A stretch of 64,000 nucleotides of DNA from Apostichopus japonicus (taxonomy: Eukaryota; Echinodermata; Holothuroidea; Aspidochirotida; Stichopodidae), in contig NC_092564.1 in the NCBI RefSeq assembly GCF_037975245.1, positions 2,441,984-2,505,983 of the forward strand. The letters run 5' to 3'. Positions 13,140-26,600 of this stretch are shown piece after piece. The notes below the pieces were generated by a model. The model ran no database searches, was not told the origin of the DNA, and worked only from the letters and a program-made list of their open reading frames with translations. How positions within the stretch are numbered: position 1 is the first letter of the stretch; each line of letters starts with the position of its first letter. Made by a program: the position numbers and the translations under genes.

Positions 13140-14604
13140 AGCAAAGCAAATTAATCAAAGGTTTGTACAAGTACTGTTCTATTGTACTGTACCCACTCAG
13201 TAAGTTCATGTCTGAGTAATCCTATTTAACTTGACATCATGAAAATGCAACCACGAAGCAGAATTTGCCCCGAATGTATTTCTCCACAAATCTGTTCTAT
13301 ATTTTCATAAGGTGTAGGTATTATGTTATTTTATGTTTTACATAATTATGTGTTAAATGAACGTGTATAGTATTCTCCACGATGTATTATTTCTATGTCC
13401 ATTCCGTGGTGTAAAGAGCCTCCAGCAGAAGGGATGCATTTAACTGTAACTATACTGACCTAGGTCATAAGAAAAAGAATGTAAACAACGGTTTGTCTCA
13501 GAATGTCAGAGTAGACCGTCAGGAGTTTGTGAGTACTTAACAATTATTATAGGTTTAACCCAACCACACTACATTGTGTTAGGTGACATGTATGCATTCT
13601 GTACAAAATGCAAGGTATGGACACTACTGTAATCATGTATATTGACATCTCTTTTATCGCTTGCCACAGGTCATTAATGTTTAAAATAGTTGGTATGAGA
13701 TTTAGATCCTGTCTCGCCCAATATTTGTCAAACAGTCATAGGATAAGGTTAATAAATCAAGTGTGTGTATAGAATATGTAAGAAGACCATGATTGCCACT
13801 AAACATTGCATCCCATTATTCTACAGTACAGCTGTCTGCCTTGTGGATGGCTGGATGGTGTCATGCTTGTGACAGGCCTTTTGGTATTAAAGATCATTGT
13901 ACCTTGAATCTGACAAATTACTAATCAATGAAAGTGACATGTTGGTATTGCTCTAGTAGCAGGCGAAGGGGGGGGGGGGGGGGTGATTAAGCTAATAGAG
14001 GCATTGTCTCAGGAAAAACTTCAAAATTGTTTATATCATGCCCATTGATTAACGACTGAAATTACTATGTTCAAATCATTTCTATTTCGTAACTATCAAA
14101 CATAAAGACAAATTTTCTGATGGAGAGGAACTTGTGGTATTTATTTCATTACTTCCTAGTGAAAACAGGCTAACATTTATGTATATTGGCAAAGTGATTC
14201 GTTGGGAAAAGTGAGCTGTTTATCAGCAAAGAGTAAACGTTTTTTTTATTAAATATATAATTTTGATTTTATTTGATGATATAGCTGTATATGTAACAGC
14301 ACTACTCTTAGTAACATCACCAAATTTACTCTTTCTCCTCATAATGACAAGTTCAACCTGGTTAGCCCTAGCTTCGTTTTTATACTCGTTTTTATACGTT
14401 TTACTCGTTTATACTCGTTTATACGTTTTACTCGTTTATACGTTATACTCGTTTTTATACGTCTGGCAAGGGTGTTGTTCAATAACAACTTCCTGACATG
14501 GACGTTAAATGGATGTGTGCCGAGAGATTGGCTTCGGTCAGCTTGCGAGTCTACAAGCCTCCATGGCTTCTTTCGCGAGTTCCTGCTTGCGGGAAGATCA
14601 CATA

Positions 14605-14636
<32 letters not shown>

Positions 14637-17515
14637 CCCGAAAAAAAAGAGTTTGCTGGGTATCACATGATCTAAGTAACCAAAGCTGTCTCCCTTGTCT
14701 TACTCATCAAGCTCTTTTGTGATAGTTTATTCCTGCTGCAGCTGTTTCATTAGCTAAGATAAGGAAGATCGCTTCGGTTTCTTCGTAGCTCATGTGATGC
14801 CGAGAAATCACCTTTTTTTTCCGGGTATAAACCAAGCGAGGGCTAACCAGGTTGCCTTCATAATGATTAGGCATGCACTGGTGAAAAGGTCAGAAATGGA
14901 AGGAAGGAGTTTGTTTTTGATCAAATGTAATTTTGTTTCCATACCCATTATAGGGTTAGAAAGTTGAAATACTGCCGGAGTTAGTGTGAAGTGTTTGCGC
15001 ATTGGTTTGACACTGCCATAGGATTTCTGTGTCTGTATCGGAAAGGAATAAACTGAAACGTCAACAAATGGTTAAGGTAACGAAATGAATTTAACTAGAA
15101 CAGAAACTGCTAAACTTGGTAAGGTCTTTATATTACATTCACTGCTCCCCTGAGCTTCAGAATGATGAAATTACGGCACTAAAAACAGAGGCTTGAAAGA
15201 CTAGAACAAAGTCCATCACATTAATTTTTTGTGGGACACAATTTTGTTCATATCAGATTAAACCATTAGTAGCATTATTTTAACGCTTAGTTTTTGGTGA
15301 TATCCATCTTTGTGTGATACATGAACATTACATGACTTGTTCAGGGTGAAAAAGGTTCTAACTTATGCAAACTACAGCCGGTATGTGTCTGTACAGCAAG
15401 AAGCAACAAATTACCTTAATACCTTTAATATACAAGAATTCACTGTGAATTCAAAGGCTTTAGCAAACCATGAAGCACTTGCAGTAAATGGCAAGGAAAT
15501 GCCTTATCTGTGTGTGTGTGTGTGTAACAGGTGTCAAGGTACTGTGGCAATTTACAGCATATCTAGACTGAGTGTGTGTCACACAGGTGTCAGAACTCTG
15601 TAATAATTACAGCATATCTGGAAATTATCACTGTGACTACATATAGCTTCAGTTTAGCATCACTAAGCATTGTGTTCAAAACTGCTGAAGAAATCCTATA
15701 ACTGTATATGTGTGGCAAGTGTTTGAAAGTTGTGGCCATTCTAATGTTATCTTGCAAGCTGTACATCACTGTCACAAAAGCTTCACTTTAGGTTAACTAA
15801 ATAACTCAATTCAATGAACTTCAAATACTTAAAAACAGATGTGAAGAAAATGAAAAAAAATGAAAGGCCAATGAATTTTTGGTAGAAAAAAGTATTTTCA
15901 GCCCCAGATTAGATCCATTAATGTGTGTTGTTTTCAAGTAGAAAGAAAATAAGTTGTGATCGTTTGACAAACGCTGTCAGTTATACTGCGAGGTATACAT
16001 GAATACTTTCTCGGTCTCTTATGCAGTGTAGTTGATATTTTGCAATAACTTTGCTAGAGACATGCTAGTTGGAATACTGTGACTGCTGCCAGGTATTGCA
16101 ACATGCACTTATTTTGTTATTTTTAAGTATGGTGCCCAGTAAGGAGTAAGTTGTATCTTTTTCCTTAGTGTGCATGGCTACAAGATAACTACTGATGGAC
16201 CAGTCAAGTTTCTTATCAGACTGTTTCACTCATTTATTTCTAGTTTATTTTCTAATTTGCTTAAACTATTTCTTCTGTTTTTTTCGTCTTTCTTGTTTTA
16301 TTGTTTTTTTGTGTGTGTTTTATTTGTTCCTGGATCAGTGCAATGAGTTTGGGCCTGAGGGTGCTATTTGTAAGTCCAACTTTTAAGTTTGTGCGAGAAG
16401 AAGAATACCAACAGATATTAAAAAATAACGAAGTAAATGAAACAATCGTATTGTTCTTTTTGTGTTTTTACATTTATTATTCATAAAAGTAATGTAAAGG
16501 AGTCAGGACTGCCTTTAACCTTAATTACTTATTATCACCTTAGAAATGAGAGATGTTGCAGTCATGAAGTTTTATGATTGAAGCAAACTTCATAACAAGG
16601 TACTCCCCTCCTTCCTCTCTTCCCATGAACATTGATTGTAACAGTAAGGACTGACAAATTGTGTTCCTGTGAACTACACATGAACATCATCTAACATTCA
16701 AGGGTACACAGGAATATTCAGTTATTAAGACTGATCTTTTAAGTGGTAAGGAATTTGTCCAATCAAAGAATGATAAAAACACTATTTCTCCACACTTGGT
16801 CCTATAAATGTGATAGTATCACACAAGTGATGAGTAATTGATAGTATCCTCACATGAGACAAAGCTGTCCAGGTATATTCCTTCTCTCCCTCATCAAACT
16901 GCCTGGCATTGTCATTTCTCTGTGAATATGAGGGATGAACACATCAAACCAGAGGCATGGAGAGAGAGTTAGATCGGGCCCTGCGAGCAATTGTGTCACA
17001 ATTGTGTCTTCGAACTTTTCATATATCACAATTTCCTGACCCCTCCATATTTTCCTGGGCCCTCAAACTGACCGATGACTGTACCCCTTGCCCCCCCCCC
17101 CTTACTCCGTAATTTGACCTGTGTCAGACAATGTATCTTTCAGGTACCATAACTAGTTGAATAAAGAAACAGGATTAAGAAGTTACCCAATAAGAGGGGG
17201 GTGGATGGCAGAAGAGAATTCCTATAATACCAGACACAATATTATGTAAAAGAGAAATTTGATTCTTTCATATGAAATATTTCTTATTGACACCTCAGGG
17301 ACAAATCAGCAGTACGGTTAGACCGTTTATATGATCGTAATAGTCTAGATGGAGTCTGGACACTAACATAAACGGTGAGTGATGGCAGGCTCTAGGATTG
17401 ACAGCTTGAAGGGAAAGTTTAAAGCTAAAATATTTAACAGCCCAGTCAGAGGAAGACATTGTTTAAACAAAGCTGGAAGAAAACATGTTTTTTGCAGCTC
17501 TTTCCCGTAGAGAAT
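13140..17515. other. Intergenic, no gene recognised
   Basis: Apart from the MITE at 14348-14857, poly(G) at about 13969 and a C run at about 17091, I see no supported gene. An 88-codon frame at 15337-15603 contains a (TG)n-derived CVCVC stretch and resembles nothing known. Confidence 0.5.
14348..14857. mobile_element. MITE with about 20-bp inverted termini and 8-9-bp target duplication
   Basis: The left end CAACCTGGTTAGCCC (from 14354) is repeated inverted at the right end (GGGCTAACCAGGTTG, 14840-14854). TCATAATGA flanks both sides (14339-14347 and 14858-14866), which looks like an 8- or 9-bp target-site duplication and fits hAT-like elements. Inside are a degenerate TACTCGTTTTTA-type array (about 14376-14462) and a (CATA)n run (about 14602-14634). 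No transposase is encoded. Confidence 0.65.
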
Positions 17516-17521
17516 TTTATT
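17516..17521 (-). terminator. CDK5RAP3: Candidate poly(A) signal of CDK5RAP3
   Basis: TTTATT on the plus strand reads AATAAA on the minus strand, about 175 bases past the CDK5RAP3 stop codon. This would give a short 3' UTR. Confidence 0.5.
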
Positions 17522-17695
17522 GGCACTAAAATTCACTGGAATTGCTTAAATTCTGTTATTCAATATCATCTCACTTCCAAGACCCAAGAGATTGCTCTTT
17601 CAGTTGTTCAAGTCCATCCAACGCATTGATAAACATCTTCAAGCTTCTATCATGATTCATATTCCATCACAGGAGAGGTTTCCATGGTAACATCC

Positions 17696-20600
17696 TCATA
17701 ATGTGTTGATGGCTCCCATTAGATTGACTGGTCTATTCTTATATTTTTTAGAGATTTCTTTTTCAATCTGAAAAAAAGACAAATTGCAAAGAAAAGAAAA
17801 AAAGTAGGAATCAAGATATGAAAATGTTTGTAAAAACTGGAAAATAAAGGTTGCAATTCTGATGCCGATAAACGGTGATATTTACCGACGTTACCTTAAA
17901 TTGCATAAATTTGAGAAGATGAAGAAGGGGCATTAGATCTTACAATCCTGTGATGAGAGATGACGTAAAACTCCTGATGTAGTTGTGATAAGCCATGTAA
18001 ATATGACTAGTAACAAACACTTGAATTCATGCCTGGCTTGCTCTTTGGAATTTGCAATTTTCAACTGCACATGATCACAGAGTGGATGTAGAAAAATGCT
18101 CCTGCTCTCCAGAGTAATTTAAAACATTCAATCTCTCACGGTTATCAGTAACTACCACAAGCCATCCCTCCCTTCCACCTCAAAATTCGTAAGGCACATT
18201 TTTTATGCTTCTATGATTCTTTTAACAGTTCTTTGAGTCGATTTTGATAAATGTTCAGATGCTAATCCCAATCCACTTAATTTTGCAACAACATAGTTCA
18301 TTAACCCGACCAATGTATACCATGGCAGGCGCATGAAAGGGGGTGGAGCAGTCTAAATATCATTGTCTGATTTAGGGATGGACATGAACCTTTATGGAAG
18401 GGCCAGAGGCAGATGAAAGATGTTCAGGTGTGAGTGTTGGGGGTGGTTGAAAAAGATTCCCATTTTAAGGGGGTCCTTGGGGAAAAGATTAGGCAACCAA
18501 AGGTACATTCTGAGGCATGTATAATAAAGTCTTTAATTAGGTCCAATCACAAGGAGCCTAGTGCAAATATTAAATCAATACTGTTCAATTATTGTGTGAG
18601 GCTGTAAAGGGGTGGGGATACTAAAGTTAGTAACACATTGCATTATTATCGAGACATTACTATTTTCTTTGCTCTCAGTTATCTACCAGTGAAATAACTC
18701 TGCTGGCACTTAGATTCATTGACGAACATTTACAAGTATTCATTAGCATTTTGGTTCCTGTGTCGTTTAGCTTTGGAGAGGCAGCTTTGATGCCTCTAGA
18801 TGCCTCTAGAGGCAGCTATGGCATAGATGCCTCTAGAGGCAGCTATGGCCCTCCCTGACTGCCAAACTGAGGTCGCCATTTTATATTTAGGAGGATTACA
18901 TCCAACTAGCAGGAAAAGGACAGTTTGGTTGAGGTATGTTTGGTGTGACGACCTAGTCTCTTCATTCCTAATTTTCCATACCTTACATACCAATAGGCCG
19001 CTCAGACGATTCATGGCCCCAATGGTGGGGTTCCCAATGGAACTTCAAAGCATTAAGATCTTGAAGCTAGCCAGACAGTATACATTTGATGCTTTGTGTC
19101 ATATACCATTCAGATGAAGAAAGGGTGAAGGACCCCAGGTCTCTCTAACTCTTGAACAGGGGCCCTTGAAGGCCCCAGCTACGCCATTGCATGTCATAAG
19201 GGTTCAAGATGGTAGCATCAAGCTGCCCCGAATACCGCAAGTCAATACAAACCACTACTGACCTGTTTCTGTAATTCTCTTGTATGTTTGATTATTCTCT
19301 CCTCCTTGGGTTTGAGTTGTTTGGCCTCCTCCATGGACGCTTTCCTCTTTTCTTGCATCGCTACCTGAGATGCCAGCATCTTCTCCTCCATATCCTTCTT
19401 TAGTCTCACCGTCTCTGTCAGTCTGTCAACGTACCTATCAAAAAAAGTGAGATGCTTGCTCTTTATGCAGTTGATCACAGCTCATATAAAGTCTACTGCT
19501 TTGCCAAGGCCCTTGAATTTACATTGTGAGTCAGTCATTTATGGATGAAATGCTGCTAATTCAAAAATTATAAATGTCAACACTTTCGTCCCAGGCACAC
19601 CAAACCAACATGGCAGATGTTTAGAACTAGAATACTTGACATATAAGAATCAGGACAGAATATTTCTTCAGCATTAATTGTTAAAAAATAATTTCAACTT
19701 TTTCGGATAGGAATAAACTATATCATACCTTCAATAGAGACATTTGCACTGGTTGCCTGAATTTGTTGTAGAATATCTTTTGCAAATATGTCCGGTTGAA
19801 GCAACACAACCAACTGATGTTTAAAACCACCACAAGCTGAAACCTCTTAACTGAATTTGTGGCACCCGTAAACAATGAAAGTTACAAGTCATTCCTCAAT
19901 ATCCTCGAGCCTTATCAATTCTTACTATCGTAATAAAATGACTACCTTAATACTGATTTGTCTTGAGTATTTATTTGATTTTTTATGGTGTCACAAAAGT
20001 CTCCTATGAAAAGGGTAAAACTTCTACAGCAGATAATCTGTTGATCTTAACTGTTGACGTTAAAGATTACAGTTGTTTATTTCATCTTTCTGTCGGTCCA
20101 AACATAATGACAAAGGATTGACGATGGTATCTACGGGAAATACGAGACGTTGGGGAATCTACAACAATAGAATTATTCTAGACTACAAGTAGACTCTAGA
20201 ACATGTCTACTCCTCTATGCAGTAACCCCACTGGCTTAGAGTTTAGGCGCTCAACCGGTTTTAGGGCCTACCACATGTTGCTGGTAGAGGGAGGTTACTG
20301 TTCAACGAGCCCGGAATTCTCACTTCAGTGTTTGAGAGTGTTTATCAACTAATATCTTTTGTACCTGTCCAGAATAGGAGGGAGTACAGAATTGAAAGGG
20401 GAGGGTGGGATGGGGGGAGGGGGCAAGGAGGTGAGAGAAGTTACTCAGCCCGAGGATCAGTTATCTCCACACATACTGTACATTAAAGTTAGGGTGCATA
20501 GTACTATTACAAGTTTCTTGTTGCATTCAACGTCAGGTAATCATTGTTGTTCTTACTGTGGGGATGACTTCAACATGAACAAGTGGTGTATTCTGGTATC

Positions 20601-23600
20601 GGTCATCTTTGAGAGGATATTAGAGATGGAGGCAAGCATTCTCTTGATGTCCTCTACTGTCTTCATCTGAACATTACTTGGAGCCGACTGAAACTGATTG
20701 ACCGAGAGGATGTCATCCTCTCCTTGCATCTCCATCAGACGCTGCTGGAGGAATGATTCAAGCTGAGAGGAAGATGACGAAAAGGAGACAAGCATTATAC
20801 AGCTCCAAGATGCAGGTTTCTATCTCTGTCTCAAGTTAGCCAAATTAGGGCAAAACCAGCACTGAATACTGTCAAATATTTATAGTTGACATTACCAAAC
20901 ATGTTAGTGATGCAGTTAATTGTCTGCATTGGACAGCTTACTGAAGTTTGCTGTTGTTAGTTCTTAAGACTAACATCCCTAGATCCTTAGTGTGTTGTCA
21001 TCAAACCACTATTTAGGTTAGTTTCTAAGTACTCTGAAAGAAACTATACCCAAGTGATATACCCTGCAAAGTGTTTGTTTTGATTGTTCAGTTTATACTT
21101 GCAATATGTTTGTTTAATGTATGTATTTGTATATTCTACAATCTGTTTGGTTTAATGGGTGCATTTATACCCCACAGAGTGTTTGTTTTAATGGGTGCAT
21201 TTATACCCCACAATGTGTTTGGTTTAATGGATCCATTTATACCCCACAATGTGTTTGGTTTAATAGGTGCATTTATACCCCACAATGGGTTTGTTTTAAT
21301 GGGTGCATTTATACCCCACAATGGGTTTGGTTTAATAGGTGTATTTATACCACACAATGGGTTTAGTTAAATAGGTGCATTAATACCCCACAATGGGTTT
21401 GGTTTAATGGGTGCATGTATACCCCACAATGTGTGTGCTTACATGGGTGCATTTATTCCCCAAAATGTGCTTGTTTTAATGGGGAACATTTATACCTTCA
21501 GTGTGTTTGTGACATTAATTATTTCCCTACCCCACAATGTGTTTGTTTTAATGGATGCAATTATACCCACAATGTGCTTGTTTTAATGGGTGCAATGATA
21601 CCCACAATGTGTTTGTTTTAATGGGAGCATTTTTACACCTTCAGTGTGTTTGTGACATGTATGAATCCCTACCCCACAATGGGTTTGTTTTAATGGGTGC
21701 ATTTAAACCCCACAATGTGTTTGTTTTAATATGTGCATTCACACTCTATAGTATTTGTTATAATTGGTTAATTTATCAAAAAATACATAAAAACAAGTCA
21801 AAGGAGACTGTCACTATTGTTACTTTCGCTTCAATATGTATCAGGATGTCAAAAAAAGTTTGGGACTGATTTTCAAAGATGTTCTCATAAGAGGAACCAC
21901 TAAGGTGAAAGTAGAAGACACCAATGTTGATTACTACGTTGTATCTATATATTGAAAATTTGCAAAAACAAATGCCACGTTATTGGCCTAACCTCCAATA
22001 GCTCATTTACGAATTGATTTCTGGTCACAGGATTGTCCAATACAGTTAAGGCATCAGTCCCTCTAGCTATACTGTCATCTCCTGCACCTCCTGAGTTTGT
22101 CTCAATATTCCAGTCAATATTACCAGAGGTATCCGAGGTCTGTGTGTGGATAAAAGCATCAGATTTAAGTAGTTTTAAAAGTATTAAGTGCATAGATTTG
22201 TAGCATGATCTGATTAGCTAATGAAAAGTCAAAAGCGACACATTTGATTATCTTTGGAGAAAATATATAAGCTTATGAATGAATGTAATCATAAATATAT
22301 GGAATTATAAGAAAACAGCACACATCTTATTTCATTTTATGGTCACCAAATAGTACACTTTTACTAACTTGAAAATAAATTAGCAAATATTGCAGTCTTG
22401 CTTAATAATTCCACGGACCATTTAAATTTATTTTTGGAAGGTTCTTGTGATGATATCCAAACATTGTTGATATTTCCAGTCTGAGAAATTGTAGAGAATC
22501 TCTACTTTCTTGTCGTTGAATTATACTTTTGACTTGAACTGACACAATATTCGATTTGAAAGTAAATCCAATTCTGAACATCGTAGGAATTTTGGTCTCA
22601 TTTGTGGCAACCAACTATCATAGTTGCAGGCAACTCCACATAACCATGGTGATACAGGAACCTCAAATTCAGAATTTATGACAAATGACATCCAGACACA
22701 TCCCAGTCTTCACATACACAAGAAATACATCAAGAAAGATGGAGACATTGTGGGATTTGAGTGCTAAACATTTGCCACGGGTAAGATAAGAGTTAATCCT
22801 TGGATCAGGGTGCTACATAAGTGTAGATGTGTCCAGATAGTATAGTATATTCTACACAGGGGGACAATCATGATGGCAAACAATGTTTATCTGATATGAT
22901 AATTTCATGATATTTTCCTAATACGTCAACAGTGTTCTGTTACCTCTATGCTAAAGTCAATGGGAGTCTCCTGATCAGCCCCTACATCCTCAATGGTTAT
23001 GTTGAAATCAATATCTTCCACATCATCAGAGGTTAGACCCCAATCAATCTGAAGAAGAAATGAAACAGTACACATCTACAATCCACTCAATCACGAACAA
23101 GTATAAAAAAAAACAGAAACATTTATGCTGTTAACTTCATCATCCTCTTAGGGTTTCAAATGTCACTCATTTGCTCGAAGAAGAATTGGCACTTCAATGC
23201 GCACATGAGTCACAAATATGCAAGTTGAATCGATCTTTGCATCATTTAAGCAAGCTTAAAAACATACCAATTTAACAAAGGATACTTTTCAGTGTATAAA
23301 ATGTTAGTACAGTAGTTTGATATCTGATGAAAGAAACATGTCTACAGAGGTAGAAAGGTACTGCAGAAAGATAAAACAGCACAATGTATGCAAGACATGA
23401 TTTATGGTGTTTACCACGTACTACGACATCAGGATGTGTAACTATGAATAATGCTCAAGAATTGAGCGGGCACTTGTGCTTGACTGTCATTTCATAAACA
23501 TCATGATTTAAATGAAACGATTATCTGATATAGATCTATGGGCAAAGTTTACATATTTCATCGAATACGTTCTACTACCAAGACACATGCATGCTGCCAC

Positions 23601-26600
23601 CTGTACATTACAGAGAAGGATTATTTTCAACTCTGCTCCACAGTAAGATATTAAAACCACATAATTAAAGTGGAAATGATTTATCTTTGCAACTATGAAA
23701 TGACCACCCTTCTCCCCATTCTCTGCTTATTGTCAGCTAGAAAGGTACTATAATGGAATTGGTAAAGACAGTGACATTAGAAGCAATGAAACCTAGCATC
23801 ATCTGGGTGGCCATAGAGTCGAATCCCTGGCTGGCCAATGTAAGGTGACTTTCTCATGCAGGAGAAATCCACAGTTTTCCCATCTAAAATGGTCTTCCAA
23901 TTGTAAAAAATAAAATATGAGCTACAACTGTAAACTGGATAACCACCTGAAAATAAATTTTAAACTAAGAGTCCACTTGGCATTCACACATACATGTGTG
24001 GCTGCTTAAGGTTGTCAATTAGCTGTCTTCCAGGCCAATTATTACAAACAACCTTTAGTCACAACCACAACCATAATACTATTAATCAGAAGCACTTAAT
24101 GTTGGTAATACATCTCTAACTTACTTATAAAAGTGAACTCACCTGCAAAAATAGATGCTCAAGAAAACACTTGGCAGTGTTTTCTGTGCATGCACTATAA
24201 CAGATGCCCCCACTTGAGCACACAGACCAGGCTCACAAAGACAACTATAAAAATTCACAAAATCTTTAAATTTTTAATTTCTAATACCTCATCTTCATTG
24301 GCTGTTTCTTCCTCTTCCTCCAAGAACCACAGTTTGACCTCTTCCACTGAATCTGGCGTCTTCTTCTTCCTCCACTGGTAGGTGGTCGTGTTCCCATTCT
24401 CCATGAGGTGACTCAATAACGGTGTAGTGCCCCCTTTGACACTGTGGAGGAAGACGAAGAAAAATAGTAAAAAGTATTAAAAGACAAAATTAGATCAAAT
24501 AGGACTCGTGTATAGTTAGAGAACAGAACGAGACTTGAAACAACTTATGTAGCAGGGTTCCAGAGATTAACGCCTAAGTTACGCTACTTCACAGCCAACA
24601 GTGCAAACCTGTTCTAATTCCACAAGGTTCTTCTTCTACTCATGTGAAATGTCACTTTAATAAACATGAAGGGTAGCTACTGCTAAAGAGATCACAAAAC
24701 TGCTGAAACATACATGCCCAAAAACTCTGCATCAATTTGGACTATGAAAGTACATATAAGCTTTGCATTCCCATCCCATTTACTACACTATGCCTATATG
24801 CATTAGACATGAGCTTTGGCAGCAGAGAGGAAAAATGGGCACACTACTGCAGTGTGTACCAGTATGACTATATCTCAATATCTTGTTATACATATTGAGA
24901 TGTTGGTGATAAAGTGCATACAAGTATTGCAATATCTCTATATCTAGTTATACATATTGAGACGTTGTTGATAAAGTGCATACCAGTGTGCCAATATCTC
25001 TATATCTAGTTATACATATAGAGATGTTGTTGATAAAGTGCATACCAGTATGACAATATCTCAATATCTTGTAATACATATTGAGATGTCATTGATAAAG
25101 TGCATACCAGTATGGCAATATCTCAATATCTTGTTATGTATACATATTGAGATGTCGGTGATAAAGTGCATACCAGTATGAAAATATCTCAATTTCTTGT
25201 TATACATATTGAGATGTCGGTAATAAAGAGCATACCAGTATGACAATATCTCAATATCTTGTTATACATATTGAGATGTCGGTAATAAAGTGCATACCAG
25301 TATGACAATATCTCATGATCTTGGTATACATATTGAGATGTAGGTGATAAAAGTGCATACCAGTATGACAATATATCTATATCTTGTTGTACACATTGAG
25401 ATCTCAATTTCTTGTTATACATATTGAGATGTCGGGGATAAAAGTGCATACCAGTATGACAATGTCTCAATATCTTGGTATACATATTGAGATGTTGATA
25501 ATAAAGATTATTTAGTAGGAAAAAAGTTAAGACAGAGAATTAGAAATGTTCCAGTGTTGTGGTAGTGAGGCAATATGTCAACATATAACCTGCAGCAGCT
25601 GCAGGGTCTATTGTGTGATACTGCAGAGCACAACATATAATGTCCTAGTACACAGCCTGGCTGCTATGATGCTGCAGCCTACTCAGTCTACAACCTGCAG
25701 CAGCTGCAGGGTCTATTGTGTGATACTGCAGAGCACTACAGATACTGTCCTAGTACACGGTCTGGGTGCTATGATGCTGCAGCCTACTCAGTCTACAACC
25801 TGCAGCAGCTGCAGGGTCTATTGTGTGATACTGCAGAGCACTACAGATAATTTCCTAGTACATGGCCTGGCTGCTATGATGCTGCAGCCTACTCAGTCTA
25901 CAACCTTTAGACATGATGCAATTATGAATCCCAATGTTTCCAATTAATAGATCAACAGAGAGTGTCCAAATAGAACTTGCCATGCCAATAACTTTGCTGT
26001 ATTAATTTCTTTTTAAGTGCTTACCTCTCGATAGTAAACTGGACAAATGCTCCATAAAAATCAACCACATCTGAGAGAGATTTGACGTCTGTCGTCAAAG
26101 ACTCATAGAAAGCTGGGAGTTCTGCTACCAGAGATAATAGCTCTGCACGGATCTTCTCCCCCTGCCAAAACCAAAACCAAATAATAATAATAGGTCGGTG
26201 AATGCTATCTCAATACATATAAAACCCATTGAAATTCCTCATGAAAATTTAGAAGAGGTCACGTTTGTGCAAATTAAAGCTTTAACTGTACATAGTTTAC
26301 TACCAAGAGATTGATGGAGTGCACATGGCCACAAATCCCAAGGACCTCATGTAAGGTTGTGCTTCAATAAGACTGCAAAGTGAGACTCTTTTATAATAGT
26401 AACATAGAAGGGAGGAAAACACAATATGATCAAGTGCGTCTGTTTGTCTGTTGAACTTGCAATGAATTCAATGACATTTGTGGCGTAGTAACATAATTAC
26501 ACTGTACGTAACCATGTCAGTACATATCTATAACCTTTGACCTGCACACTACCAGCCAGGAATCTTACTCGATTAAACACACTTATGAACTGCAAAGTTA

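Noticed and set aside
19110-19195. Transposon end (GCTACGCCATTG)
   Set aside because: It looks like one terminus of a G/C-run element, but I could not find the other end.
21071-21869. Several repetitive open frames on both strands
   Set aside because: By-products of the 36-bp minisatellite; all frames stay open for the same reason.
25546-25947. 133-codon open frame with 35-residue repeats
   Set aside because: Created by a 105-bp tandem repeat whose period is a multiple of three; intronic, antisense to CDK5RAP3, no family match.
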